A DNA stretch of 64,000 nt from Siphonodentalium dalli (GCA_032622095.1 CP136063.1:69231980-69295979), one strand, 5' to 3'; numbered from the stretch's first letter, positions 33,982 to 47,009 are shown. Made by a program: numbers and translations. Notes: generated from the letters alone by a model not told the origin.

Positions 33982-34912
33982 TAGTCCAAGTCTTCTCGTA
34001 CTAAAACTAGCTAAGATTTTGGGATGGAGATGCTAGTGTTTAGTCCGAGTTCCAGGCCCATGCATTTCTATGACACGACTTAAGCGTTAGTGACCCGCTC
34101 AAATAAAACCACAATTATATGAAATAAAATATCACAATTGCTACAATAAACGGATAGTTTCCGCAGAAGACATGCTATTTGATCTGAAACCCACATCGGT
34201 TGTGAATTGAAAGCGGTAATTTAATGTGAAAAGAAACTTTTGCCGCAGTGTTTACATATTTTTTAAAGTATGCGAACTCAGTTGACCTTGCGAACTGCGT
34301 TCGGCATTTTCCGGTGAAAATATTCCGTAGATTTTCAATCAACCACGCACGATGAATTCTCCATTGTAATCGTAATTATACGTGACAATAAATAAATAAA
34401 TACATAGATTAAATACATATTGAAGATATAAATGTAATACATTAAATAAATTACGGGAATTATAACCATCTCACAGTTTAAAACAGTGTAAACACAATGA
34501 CCATTAGAATATCATGGGGGCCGCCATTTTGTTTGTATCAAAATTCGTCTCGGCCAAAACAAACACCTGACAATGCCGAAGTTCTTCGGAACCTGAGTTC
34601 GGCTTTCAGTTAAGTAAACAAACAGAAAAAACAACGATGTTTGTGGCAATCAACCGGAATATTCTATGTGTAATTTAACATTAAAGTTAGATTATTATAC
34701 ACCATTATGACCATAAGATGTCACTCTTTCCGATGTATATAGCATCATGTATTGCTTTGTTAGGTAAATCGAGTAAAATACACCACAGATTCCCGCCACA
34801 GATCCTGGGCGTAACTCGTGTCATAGAAATGCATGGGCCTGAAACTCGGACTAAACACTAGCATCTCCATCCCAAAATCTTAGCTAGTTTTAGTAAGAGA
34901 AGACGTGGACTA
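33982..34912. mobile_element. Mutator-like foldback element with 9-bp TSD
   Basis: GATTGTGAG flanks both sides (33973-33981 and 34913-34921). The inverted ends of about 115 bp start TAGTCCAAGTCTTCTCGTAC and end ...GAGAAGACGTGGACTA. About 700 bp of interior has no coding capacity. Long TIRs with a 9-bp TSD suggest a MULE (inference). Confidence 0.8.
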
Positions 34913-34921
34913 GATTGTGAG

Positions 34922-36059
34922 ATGAATGATGAAATAATGGGGGATCTCATGTTACTTATAGGATTCCAACAAAAACAACTCATGAAGAGGTGTGGTCAAG
35001 AAGGCAGGTGGTAATTAGTGGTAATCAGTAAGAGCTCATATCGGACTTCTTGTTTATACAAATGCCATTCTTGAAATCAGCGTGATTTAGTATAAACACT
35101 CGTTGTAAAAACATCTCATAAGATCTTTCGCTGCATTCAATAAGGCCGTAATTAATTAATCTTCATTTTAGCGTTATCCGCCGCATTTCGTTTTTTGTCC
35201 AAAATAATACCGCATTTTAAATTATTATTGGTTCGGCAAGCGTCATTTCCATTGCACGATTAGTTTTCACACATCGGGCGATCGAATGTCATCGAAATAC
35301 GCGATACCGGATATAACCGGCTGACCGGAACGTATATTTTACGATCGCGTTAGTCCGGAAGTGTTCGGTGGTTTCCGTTGGCATGGTCGCCATTTCCCTT
35401 TCCACAATTCGATGTATGTCATGAAAGATTTAAAAAGCGCAAAATGTTGATAAAGTTACATATACCGGACAGATACCGGTCGAAAATTACAACATGCAGT
35501 GGGGAGACTACAATCCAGAGCTTCATCACGTCTATTCGTTTAGACGATGGTTCGTTGATGGAAAAAATGGATGCGGTGTCCAAGCTAGCTGCAAATTAAA
35601 AGCATTGCAAGTTTAATACAGTTCTGTTCTTTACTTCCACATTATACATAACCATGAAAGGAAGGCTTATTAGGCAATATATAGGTGTTTAATGGAATAC
35701 AATGCATCTGATAGTACTCAATACAATGCAGCGTATTCTCCATGTGAAAATAATTAATAATTAATATTTACCTCATTCCGCATTTTGTTCTGAGATCTTA
35801 GAATAACGCTAAACTGAAGATTAATTAACCGTGGCCTAACATGAATAATATTGTCAGCATGATTAGTATTCACACTCGATGTAAGCAATTCTCATAAGAT
35901 GTTTCGCCGCATTTCCAAAAATGAATAATTATACTTTAAACCTGTTCTTATTTTCGAGAAAATAGCAGTCCATTCTAACTGTATATATAAAATACTGATA
36001 AAATGTTGCTGTTTCCCACATTTCCAACACATGGTACAAAACGACCAATTGATTTCCTA
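34922..36059. other. No recognised gene; one small ORF
   Basis: A 35438-35599 reading frame (starting MLIKLHIPDRYRSK) follows a locally GC-rich stretch with gcgatcg/ccggaa motifs. I recognise no family and no splice partners, so it is not called as a gene. 35990-36059 is the inverted GTTTCGTACC repeat. Confidence 0.4.
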
Positions 36060-39000
36060 CAGACCTTCTCAAAATAAGTGGCCCTTTTTACGCGGTCATC
36101 AACGTGGTTGTAACGCGGTCGTAACGCCAACGCAACGCGGTCTTTGCGTTGATAACGCGTTGGTGATACGTTACGACCGCGTTGGAAATCAACGGACCGC
36201 GTTGTAGTTTAACGCAGACTGCGTTGAAGTGTAACGCAGACCGCGTTTACTTTAAACGCGTTGCGTTAAGGATCAACGCACACATGTTGGAGATTACAAT
36301 CACCGCGCCGAAAAGTAAACAGACGATGAGTCACGTTATTTGGTTTTATACTGTTCAATTTTTTTGGATTTATTTACGATGACCTACATGTATGATTAAT
36401 TTAGTGTAATTTCACCACTCACCGAAAATCACATATCTACGCATTCGTTCCAAAAAAGACAGTTTATTTGCAGCTTTTGACTCGTGTTAGACTTTGTTTG
36501 TCATACATGTATACATTGTATACAGGTTCTATGTCATTGTAATAGTGTATCGCATGGAGCGGTCGTGTTTCCCAATGTATATGGAGTAAAACACTACGCA
36601 CGAAAGTAGTGCCATACTGTATATGTCCGCTATAGAAATGCTGGCTGCTGGAGAGTAACATACATGTACATGTATGTACATGTCGTTGCAAACGGAACAA
36701 AGAATATATCTAATATGCTTATCAACAGTAAATAAACCACTATCATTCTGGTTTCGTAGTCGGTTAACTTCGTCAACTATAATAGATTTAAAACGCGCAG
36801 TGTAAGGCTGCTGCGGAGAAACGACAAACATCATGCTTACAGTGTAAGCATGATGTTTGTCGTTTCTCCGCAGCAGTATGTCAGTCTCCGTTCAGGGTGT
36901 GAATCTGACCAATTAGAAGATCAATTTTCAAATGTGGGTGGCGTTACAGAAAAGTTATCTGGTAGTGGTGGTGTGTTTGTGTTTTTTATAGCGGGACATT
37001 GAATTACCGTATATATTTTGTCCGGCATCGACGTTTTAAATCAAATGGGTAAGCCATAATGTGTAGACTTATGATTTGAATTGCTGATATTTCATGATGT
37101 ACTTGTCAGCAGAAATGATAACGAATTTCGGAGAATAATGTAAATAAATGTGCAAAAGATAAAATGCACAGGGGGCTGGGAACTTTTTATTTTATTATAT
37201 TACGGTAATTTTTAATTAATGTCATAATAAAATGATTAAAAAAAATGTCCCAGTACCCCTGTGTGCATAAGATATCATTGCACGTTTATCTTGCGGTGGT
37301 TATGTTGCAGAATGTGTGCCGTTTTTGCCACCGTCTATTGTACATGTATCATACCATGAACTACATGTAAAGGTTTCTATAATTGACATATGAGGTTTTT
37401 ATGACCAGATATCGGCTTTCACTTGTTGTCAGTAATGCAAAAATTCAAATTATCGCTTCTTATAAAAAGCGTCCATATTTCCACCGAAACGTGGTATGTA
37501 ATAAAGAGCATTTAAATTATGATAGTTTGTACTAGTTTTCAATGTAAAACCAAAATTGTATGTAAATATAGATCGATGGTAAAACGGTGGACATTTTTGT
37601 GTGTTTTCGCGATTTCTGTGATGGTGACTATACATGTATATTAAAGATTTATTTCAACCCGAGATGCTAGAAAAAATACACTTTTGTCTAATTTGTTATG
37701 ATTGTGTGGGACCGCGCTTGGATCTTCAAATGTATATATGTTTTCAAATATTTGATGCAGACAAATAAATAATTGAATTATAGTGATTTAATTCTGGTAA
37801 GAAAAAAAGAATTTAACTGAATTATTAAACTTACATGTATATACTACATGTAGTATACTACGGTAAAAAGAAAGTTAATATTTATCATATGATTGTCTTT
37901 ATATACAATAGAGGACAATTACAGAAACGTACATGAAGAACTCTTCGAAGCCGTTTGAATACGATTTCATTATTTCATCATCATGGAAATAACACGACCT
38001 CATCGAGTGGTAATTGTGATGCACGCTGCCCACTAGCCAACCAAAACCGACGAAGTTATTACAGCACAGTGTGTTCAATCGAGAATTCTGTTTGAGTCAC
38101 GGGGTATCAATTTCAACTTTAGGCCCAGGTCATTTCCTGTTTGTAAAAATCGACACGGGCGATTTACCGAAGACACGCCCCCTATTGTGTTTGAGTTCAT
38201 TGACACCGCTGTCAATCATTCGCGGCAGGCATTTGATCCGCGGTCTGTCAGTGAAAGTGACAAATCATTGGTTACCAAATCAGAGCGCTGTTTGTTTCAC
38301 AGGAATTGCACAACACATGGATAATTAATATTTTAAATTATTTGCATCGATTACCCACGTGCATGTACATGTGTGTTTTAGCGTACCATCACGAAAATTT
38401 CAAATGACATCGGACCCTTGGCGTACAGGTTACCGACCTGTATTAGGTGACGCTGAATATTAAATATTCAAAGAATACATGTACATTGCGACGTGAACTC
38501 AAATGTTTTGTTTGTTAGAAATGTCAATTGCATCTCAATTAATTCGCGCAGCGCGATCAATGTGATCTGCATTTATTTATTACATGTACATGTTTGTTTT
38601 TTGGGGAAAAATTCTAAATGTAAATGTAAAACATTATCACCAATAAATCATGCATTACCCAAGCCAAAAACATTGTATTATATTGGCAACGTTCCTTTGT
38701 GAACCAAATGTTATCGCCTCGATTGATAACAATCGTTCCGTTTCCGATCAGAAAATTGTATGAAACTAACATTGGTGGCCGTCGTTCATTTTCTCTCTTT
38801 AATTTTTTTTAATAAAATGAGCTCATGTCTGAAAGTTTGAATTCCCTGTGGTGAATATTCTTGTTTGTAATGATATTCAATAATTATTATTAAAGTTGAT
38901 AAGCTATTCTCTCGACCTCGTTTGTTGCGTTGACGGTTATCGCGACCGCGTTTGTTGCGTTGACGGTCATGCCGACCGCGTTATGTTGCGTTGACGGTTA

Positions 39001-39145
39001 CCTCGACCGCGTTGGAGTAACGTTTCGACCGCGTTGGAGTAACGTTACGACCGCGTTGGAGTAACGCGGTCGTAACGTTACTCCAAGTTGGAGTCCAACG
39101 CGGTCGTAACGCGGTCGGGTGGGCCATTACTTTTGAGAAGGTGTG
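36060..39145. mobile_element. Tc1/mariner-like non-autonomous element with GACCGCGTT arrays
   Basis: It interrupts the GTTTCGTACC repeat at a TA (36058-36059 and 39146-39147). The inverted ends are CAGACCTTCTCAAAATAAGTGGCCC / GGGCCATTACTTTTGAGAAGGTGTG (25 bp, shown here as two near-matching arms: CAGACCTTCTCAAAA and its counterpart CACACCTTCTCAAAA). Behind each end lies a CG-rich array of 'gaccgcgttggagtaac' type (36090-36290 and 38915-39120, inverted to each other). About 2.6 kb of interior has no recognised gene. Confidence 0.65.
36808..36876. repeat. Perfect 33-bp-stem hairpin
   Basis: The arms 36808-36840 and 36844-36876 are exact complements (CTGCTGCGGAGAAACGACAA...), with a 3-nt AGT loop. 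Homology stops abruptly outside the arms. Confidence 0.95.
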
Positions 39146-39147
39146 TA

Positions 39148-39350
39148 CATGGTAGGAAACGACCAAAGAATTTGATACGAAACGACCAAAAAATATGGAA
39201 CGAAACGACCAGAGGGTACGAAACCTCTAGGGACGAAACGACCACGGTACGAAACGTCCTGTACCCCAGCTTTTTTCATGTTTGATCCGGCAATCTGTCC
39301 ACCTCAACTCGACGTGATACTACGACATCGATCAACACACTGTTGTGATA
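39148..39350 (-). repeat. GTTTCGTACC tandem repeat with leader (copy 2, inverted)
   Basis: It continues the repeat split by the 36060-39145 element: ggaaacgaccaaag, gatacgaaacgaccaaaaaa and so on, then the leader tttgatccggcaatctgtcc. It is inverted relative to 31198-31495, and the homology runs to about 39349. Confidence 0.7.
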
Positions 39351-39889
39351 ATATGTATAAATCCCACAGCCCCTCCCGATAATAGATTTCGTCACGTGAA
39401 AATATCTTTCAGAAGTGCAGTAGGTGACTAGGTCATTTGTCGGTCACACTCACAACTCGCGGAAATATCGAACGTGAAAAATAGTGCATTCAAATATAAA
39501 TTTATGTAAAGAACCTGGGACATCCATTGACGGGTCTGACGATGAATATGGTGCAAACAAACTCTTCTTTCGATTCGAATCATCCATTGTACGTTGTCGT
39601 TATTGATCAAACTGATAATATCATTCTGTTGACTTCATAAAAATTACACACATGTCTGTGGCAAGCATAACCGGAAGTTGCAACAGAACAGGCTTACTAA
39701 AAATTAAAATCTGTGCCCGGATCATTCGAAGGACTCGATGATTTAATAAACGATGTATCTGAAGTTCTCAACAAGTCATAGTCACGTTTACAACACTTGC
39801 ACAACTCTTACACAAGTTATTAAATCTGTTTTTTTTTTTGTTAGGGCCAAAACTAGGCTATATGTTTTCAGCTCCGAGTTCAATTTTGT

Positions 39890-41240
39890 ATCGTCTGAAG
39901 CGCGGGAACGCCAAATGCGTAAAAACGACATCAGTCGCTCGCCAAATTTTATCCTATATTTAGATTATGTATGACGTCAGGAAATTCCCAGCTCAAAGTT
40001 TTTTGCTGGCAAAGCATTTGTTTTGTAAATGGCGACTTCTACCCTTCTAGTTAGTTTACAAATCTACATTTTTTCAAGAATTTGGAAACTTAGAAACGCT
40101 CAACGGTATCAATGCACTGGACTCATATCATATTATATTCAAATTATCATGACTTCATGCGGGAACTATAACTTTGGACGCTGTTAGTAAATTTGGCGAG
40201 CAACTGATGGCGATGCAGCATTGCAGGCCGACATTTTGAGAACTTGTGAAGAAGTGACGACAGAAGCAAACAAATCGAGATTTGGATTCATGTTTTAGAA
40301 GAATCTTCATATACAAATCGTTACATTATTTATTTGTAATCTCCACAGAACAAAGATGTGTGCAGTTTATTCACAAAATATTTCGGAAAACAGGAATAAA
40401 ACTACGATGTATAATATTGGTGAAGTAAGTCGCCCATTTCCGTTGCTCATCTTTGATGACAAACTGGGAGGATGCGTTTTCAACACTACAAGAAGGATTT
40501 TAGTGTACGTAACTTCAGATGCTGGTTTTGAGATTTGATGAATATTTATTATTTTAATAAATAATCTAAAAATGTTTTCACTTGTTGCTGCTTTTAATTT
40601 TAATTATCCCATGTCAGGGAGAAATTAAGCTAGCCTTAAAGGTACTCAATCCGTAAAGAGGGTCCCCATCTCAACAGATTCCAACAACAACAATCCGATC
40701 AGAGGGTCCTATATAACTATTTCTTTGGCTTTGGGGGTAAAAAATATTTGATTCGAGTCGAGGAACCCATCAAACAAAGCTCAGAGTTATTAGATATTGA
40801 TTTTTTAAATTTGTTAATTGCTCGAGATGAGTACTAATAACTGCCGTCAATTTGGTAACCTGCTCGAGATTTTACGCCAAAACTCTATTCAAACAGACAA
40901 GGATGGATAACTCTATAATCAAGTGGTAATAATAACGAAATTTTGACTGTCTTCTGGGCCAGAAAGAATTCCCGATAATGAAAAATAATAGATTTCTAAA
41001 ATCGATATCTAACAAATCTGAGCTTTGATGGGTGACTTCCTCGACTCGAATCAAATATTTTTGACCCCCGAAGCCATTGAAATAGTAATTGAGAGGAGTT
41101 TTATCGGATTGAGTACCTTTAAGGGAATTATCTTTATGTGCTGTAGAAGAAAATTGGGGATCCCAGAAAAATGTGTGACTAAACACCAACTTCACCAAGC
41201 CATATGAAGCCAAACCGAGCCATACCAAGCATCCCATAGT
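39890..41240 (+). repeat. Dispersed repeat, copy 1 (inverted relative to 58610-59870)
   Basis: The segments 39890-40360, 40550-40629 and 41121-41230 match 59870-59390 and 58760-58610 in inverse orientation (for example gacatcagtcgctcgccaaa; agaagtgacgacagaagcaa; atgtgtgactaaacaccaac). The copies are diverged, with indels. No coding potential is clear. Confidence 0.7.
40630..41120. mobile_element. Foldback insertion inside the dispersed repeat
   Basis: The ends CCTTAAAGGTACTCAATCCG / CGGATTGAGTACCTTTAAGG are inverted, as are inner arms (aatatttgattcgagtcgag against ctcgactcgaatcaaatatt). The other repeat copy (58680-58740) lacks it, reading gggagaaattaagggaatta on the complement. It is therefore an insertion, with TTAA(G) at both junctions. 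Confidence 0.75.
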
Positions 41241-41575
41241 TTAGTAGCAACACCAGAAAACGGTACTTATTTTCTTTTTGAAGCATTGTTTGAAGTGATA
41301 TTTTCTATCACATCATTGAATTTTTCTAGCATATAAAATATATAGTCCGTGTATAAGTATTCCATGTGCTTTATGGAGTTATTTTTATACCCAGAATTTG
41401 ACAAAATTGTTTAATTACTGCACTGTAGGTTTACTCATCGATCTAATATACGTCGATGGTTTACTTCAATTTGAGGTTTGAAGACCATTATGAGACTTGG
41501 TTCCTGTTAGAGTACATTTCACAAAAACAAATGGCTGACAAATGTACAAATCTACTTGCACTTCTACTCAGCGGC
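41241..41575. other. No gene seen
   Basis: AT-rich unassigned sequence between the dispersed repeat and the inverted pearl-type block. Confidence 0.4.
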
Positions 41576-42490
41576 AATCTTGGATTTCAAAATGCAATCC
41601 ATTAGCACGGGCTATAGGTCCTACTGTTCAATGATCATCATGAAATTTGTCATGGGTCTTAATATTGACATGTAGATGCATGGGAACGAGTAATTTTGGG
41701 GTCGATCAGCCATAAATCATGACCGCCGACAGCCATCTTGGATTTTACTCTTTGCATGACTAAATTGTTTGGCACGGGCTACAGGTCGTACCTTTGGTCG
41801 AATCATAATGAAATTTGTCATGGATGTTAACAATGACGTGTAGATGGGAACGAGCCATTTTGGCGGAATCGAGCATACAACATGGCCACCGGCAGCCATC
41901 TTGGATATACTCTAAAGTATGACTAAATCATTTGGCACGGGCCACAAGTTGTACCGTTGGTCGGATCATTGTGAAACTTGTCATGGGCATTGACATGTTG
42001 ATGGAAACGAGTCATTTGTCAAAAAAACATGGCCGCTGGCAGCCATCTTGGCTGACAAATGTACATATCTACTTGCACTTCTACTCAGCGGCTATAATTT
42101 GGATTTCAAAATTCATTCCATTAGCCCATGCTACAGGCCGGAGTGTTCGTCTGATCATCATGAGATTTGTCGTGGAAGTTAATATTGACATGTAGATGGG
42201 AACGAGTCATTTTGGGGTCATTCGGCCATAAAACATGGCCGCCAGCAGCCATCTTGAATTTTACTCTTTGCATGACTAAATCCTTTGTCACGGGCTACAG
42301 TTCATACCTTTAGTAGGATCATTATGAAATTTGTAATGAATGTTAATATTGACATATAGATGGGAACGACTCATTTTGGGGCATTCGGCCATAAAACATG
42401 ACCTCTGGTAGCCATCTTGGATTTTACTCTTTGCGTGACTAAATCCTTTTGCATGGGATACAAGTTGTACCTTTGGTCGGATCATTATGA
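41576..42490 (-). mobile_element. Pearl/HINE-type core units, inverted
   Basis: Five to six diverged units of the 15.5-20.2 kb core are in reverse orientation (gccatcttggattttactct, ggcacgggctacaggtcgta, catgtagatgggaacgag). One internal piece (ggctgacaaatgtacaaatctacttgcact) recurs at 41530 and 42051 (given in two parts: ggctgacaaatgtaca, then atctacttgcact). The 3' module is absent. Confidence 0.7.
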
Positions 42491-44305
42491 AATTTGCGAT
42501 TAAGCTGAAATATAAATTCATATGCATTGATTCCCCCCTGAATTAATTTTAAATGGTACAGGTAAAAACACATCACTAAAGTCTATGTAGGTCCACCTTA
42601 TTAGGGGAGCAATCCCCCAGTAACCCCTAATTCCCTTTTGATGACCATGGAAATGGTAGGCCTATAGATCTCACAGGTATTTGGCCAAAAAAAAAATTGG
42701 CCAAAAATAAAAATATATAAAGGTAACTATCAAGGCTGATAGTGAAAATAGGAGGTCAAAAATCTTCCTCACAAAAGCAACATTTTTTATCAAATTGATC
42801 TGGAATTCTAGCATTATGTGCCCAAGTAATCATATTTTTGGTTAAAGTTTATCTTTCCGTCATACTTTAAACAAGTGAGCATAGAAAATCATTCGAAGTT
42901 GTCAATGAAATTTATTTTTTGGTACCCGAAACGTCCGTCCAATGAAAAATCCCAAAATCCAACCCCTAAATCACCGAAATCTATACTATTATCATCAAAC
43001 TAAATAGCCCTATTGTCAAACAGACGTTGTTTCATGAAGTACAGCTAATGTGGGGGTGGTACTCAACATACATCGAGTTTAATAATGATTTATGTCCTTT
43101 TTTTTCGTCAGTTGTCAGGGGGGGGGGGGGGGGTCAGGAACAAAATTACGGATACAAGGTGGAAATTTTGTGTTTTTCAGTTTTGGGGACCCACCACCCC
43201 GGGAGCGTAAGTTTTTTCCACCCAGGTCTGGGACACCCACCCGGGACCGTAAGTTTTTTCCACCCAGGTCTGGGACACCCACCCCCAAAATTGATGAAAA
43301 TCTTGTAAATTCTACTAAATAATGTGTTGTTGGCAGGGTAAGGGTCTCTCATTGTGTCTGCACCGGAACTGAGAGAACGCTGATCAAGTACACCCACAAA
43401 AAATAAACAAACAAAGCACATGGCTGAAAAATATGCCAACAAAACCAGTGACAAAACCTTTAAAAACCCAAATATTTATGGTCATAAAGGTAAAATACCC
43501 ACTTTAACAGGAGAGTTGTGTCCCTTATTAGCAATACCTTACTCGTATTTAAAATCGCGCAGTACTATTTTTCGCGCACACATCGGTGCGCGAATTTAAA
43601 ACAGCGAAAAATAGTACGACTCCTGAGTTTATACCAAACCACAGGGAAACAAGAAGGTCATAAATGTTGAAGAGTTACATATACACATTACGGAAGGTTG
43701 GACCAAATGCATTAGGCTTGTAGGATGATATTTTACATGCAGGCAACCAATATCAAAACCCTAACTGATATGTATGCCATACTTATATAGCAACATATCA
43801 TGATTACATCATTAAATGTTGAAATACTTGTAAGAAATACACATTGCAAACGAAAGATGCACGAAAGCACGTCCCCTATTTACAACAATGGCATTACACG
43901 TACACCGTGACCAAACAGTCTGAGTTAGTTATGTCAACACATCCAACAGCCAAGTTTTGAAAAAAAAATTCTGATGTAAGTTTTCAATACGCGGTTGTGA
44001 TTTTACTTCTTTCGAGTTCATTTCAATTATGTTTATAACTATTTAAATAATAATATTATAATAATAATATAACTATTAAGATCTAAGTATTTACGAAAAT
44101 GTTTGTACTAGTACACAAGCAAGTAAGTTGGTATATTTGAAATAAAGTTATCTGATATATTACGCACATTTGAAGCATGTGTATTCTGAGTTATTGACAG
44201 TATTTTATTGAACCACGTGGTCTCTCTGTTTGTTGTGCAGAAATTGTATTTCCGATGTGAATCGGAATCAGTTCGAATTTTGAATTAATTCCTTGATCTA
44301 TTTTA

Positions 44306-44455
44306 GTAAATAGCGCATATATAATAAAAAGAAAACCTCATTCGTGGTAAATAGCGCATATATAATAAAAAGAAAACCTCATTCGTGGTCACAGTGAGAT
44401 ACTGGAATCATCACTCGTGGCCACTCGTGATGATTCCAGTATCTCACTGTGACCA
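44306..44455 (+). repeat. 41-bp duplication plus hairpin
   Basis: gtaaatagcgcatatataat... (41 bp) occurs twice in tandem (44306, 44347). It is followed by a hairpin whose arms TGGTCACAGTGAGATACTGG and complement enclose about 12 nt around 44415-44427. Confidence 0.85.
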
Positions 44456-45407
44456 CTCATGAGATACTTCCGGTATTCACTCAAAACACGCAGGTATCCT
44501 CTATGGATAATAAGTTTAAAAGGCCATGATAAACTATGAGAAAAGATGAGAATGGATTTTTTTTCATTGCAATTTTTTTCCTTGACCAAAACCGGACCCA
44601 CCCCATGGTTTCAACTGTTAAAGGGAGAAATTGTGGACAAAAAATTAAAATATAGAGCCCCCCTCACTTCACTTGTATAAGGCTATAGCATGCACTGCTA
44701 TATGAATCTGATTGTTTCAATTCATTTTGAAGCTGTAATTTGTCTTAGAAATGATTTTGGAAAAAATTGCATGACATCAGGGGGGGGGGGGGGGGTCGGA
44801 ATTTTTTTCCAGGCACGTATGATGGGGTGGGTGGGTGTCTCTTGGGTCCAAAAAAGCAGTTTTTTCCATATGCCAAATTTTTTTTCTCCATTCCTGCTAT
44901 TCAGTCTTATTTTGATGTGTTTTGGACAGAAACGGGTCATATATAGTTAATAGTAATGCTATACTACATATAGAGGTTATCAGAAGTTGGATCAGTTGCA
45001 CAATGGCCAACAATAACCCAAATTCAACTTGACAGAACTAGAAACTGCGTTATTGGAAAAATAAAATGTAATCAGGATTCCATCTACTGATACAACAAAA
45101 TAAGAATAACTATGCAGAACTCAGCTGAAAATAAGTAATAGAATGAAAGCACACTTGACCATGAAGTGAAATTGGGCTATCCATCCATATTATTCCCAAT
45201 TATTACGAAGCCTATTTCTTCAGGCAGTGGCTACCAGCCTGCCATTACACGCTATAACATGTTTCCTCAGTTCTGGTTTCTGAGATGCCCCAAGAAGAGT
45301 AGCGCGGGTATATCATGGTTATGTTTGGTATTAGCATTATTCTTCAAACTGGGATGAACTGGGATGAACAGTTGTATTTCCACATGTTTTGATAAACAAT
45401 TTGATTC

Positions 45408-45600
45408 CAGCAATACAGTAATGCCCTAATTAAACGACTCCATAACCACAGCAGAATAATGGGTAATTTTTCAGGATTTAGTCAGAAATATGGCTTGTTG
45501 TCATTCATCGGAAAGCTCTCCCCTATTTCCGACTAAATCCTGAAAATTACCTATTATTCTGCTGTGGTTATGGAGTTGATTAATTAGGGCATTACTGTTT
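45408..45600. mobile_element. Foldback MITE (CAGTAATGCCCTAATTAA ends)
   Basis: The arms ACAGTAATGCCCTAATTAA ... CAGGATTTAGTC and their complement surround a short centre at about 45500. A half copy sits in TIMM23 intron 4 (14040-14160). Confidence 0.75.
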
Positions 45601-47009
45601 TTCACATAGCAAATATCAAAATATCAAATAATCTTAAATTTGTTGTACCGGTACCATGTATTATGTAGAATACTCAAGTGTGATTATGTGACTAGATCAT
45701 GTGACTATATATTATGAAAATGAATGTTAATAAAAACTTTGGCACTCTGCCTATATATCCCTTGAAATGTGATTATGTTGACACATTTCTTGATTAATGA
45801 CACTTATATGATAAATTCAAATAGTATCGTTATCTCATTATGCACTGTTCTATTCAAATATTGTTCAATAAATTATGATAATGCAGGATAATCAGCTATT
45901 TGGTTGCTCAATTGATAATTTTCTCAAATTTAGGGGGGGGGGGGGGGTGGGTGTCCAAAACTGACCGGAAAAAACTTCCTGAAACGGAAAAAAAAAGGGT
46001 GGGTGTCCAAAATTGCCTGGAAAAAAAGGCCGGAAACGGAAGAAATGGGGTGGGTGGGTCCCCCGAGGCCGGAAAAAATAAAAATCATCATACGTGCCTG
46101 GAATTTTTTTCCGACCCCCCCCCCCCCTGATGACATCAGAAAAAATCTGCATTCCAGGCTCGGGGACACCCACCCACCCGGTCCTTGTATCCTGTAATTT
46201 TTTTCCGACCCCCCCCCCCCCTGCAGTTGTACTGATTTCTGTTCACGGGAGGCCATTTTGGAAAACTGAAAGTGAAACTAACTTGAACTTTATTAAATTA
46301 ATTTTAATATCTCTTTTTATTGATATCCGGCATTCTTAATGATAAAAATCATGCGGTAGATATATAATACCCATGTACCTTATTTGGATTAACGTACTTG
46401 ATAATACCCACCAGATAAGGAATTAGATAAAACATTTGTTTTTATCGATGTAAAATTATTTTATTTTGGAGTCATTTTACTGCAGCGTTTCTCGAGTTTG
46501 TTTCTCACTTCCAAAATGGCCTCCCGCGAACAGAAATCAGTACAACTGACGAAAAAAAAGGACATAAATCGTTATTAAACTCGATGTATGTTGAGTACCA
46601 CCCCCAAATTATCTGTCCTTCGTGAAACAACGTCTGTTTGACAATAGGGCTATTTAGTTTGATGATTAGAGTATAGATTTCGGTGATTTAGGAGTTGGAT
46701 TGTTTGATTTTTTTTCATTGGACGGACGTTTCGGGTACCAACCAAATAAATTTGATTTATCAACTTTACATGTTCTCCTTTGTTCACTAATCTCAAATAC
46801 GACGGCGAACCAAACTTTTTTGAAAAATATGATTATTTGGTCACATAGTGCTGCAATTACAGATCAATAAAAAATAAAATGTTGCTTTTGTAGAGAAAAA
46901 TGCTGACCTCTATAAAAAATTAGATAGATACCTTTCCGAGATTTTTATTAAATTAAAATAAAAAAATTGTGCCTAATACCTGTGATAGATCTGTCTCTTT
47001 TATAAAATA

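Larger units (their letters stand above)
42672..46984. mobile_element. 4.3-kb long-TIR element, 8-bp TSD
   Basis: ATAGATCT flanks it (42664-42671 and 46985-46992). The ends CACAGGTATTTGGCC / GGC..TAATACCTGTG lead inverted arms of about 430 bp (42672-43117 and 46548-46984), including cagacgttgtttcatgaag and tgagtaccacccccaaatta. The 8-bp TSD fits hAT-like elements, though the tip is atypical. No transposase was found. The interior carries several G/C homopolymers (about 43119, 44779, 45933, 46115 and 46209), a 41-bp tandem duplication and smaller foldbacks. Confidence 0.75.

Noticed and set aside
35378-35599. 73-codon ORF as a gene
   Set aside because: It starts at TTG; an internal ATG leaves 54 codons. 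No domain, no splice partners. Noted in the feature text but not called.
38071-38328. 85-codon ORF as a host exon
   Set aside because: It starts at GTG, matches no family I recognise and lies inside a TA-flanked transposon. The stretch looks more like CCAAT-containing regulatory or GC-rich filler DNA.
45892-46339. ORFs with poly-Gly/Pro across 45.9-46.3 kb
   Set aside because: They are caused by G/C homopolymers and ggtgggtgtcc low-complexity DNA.
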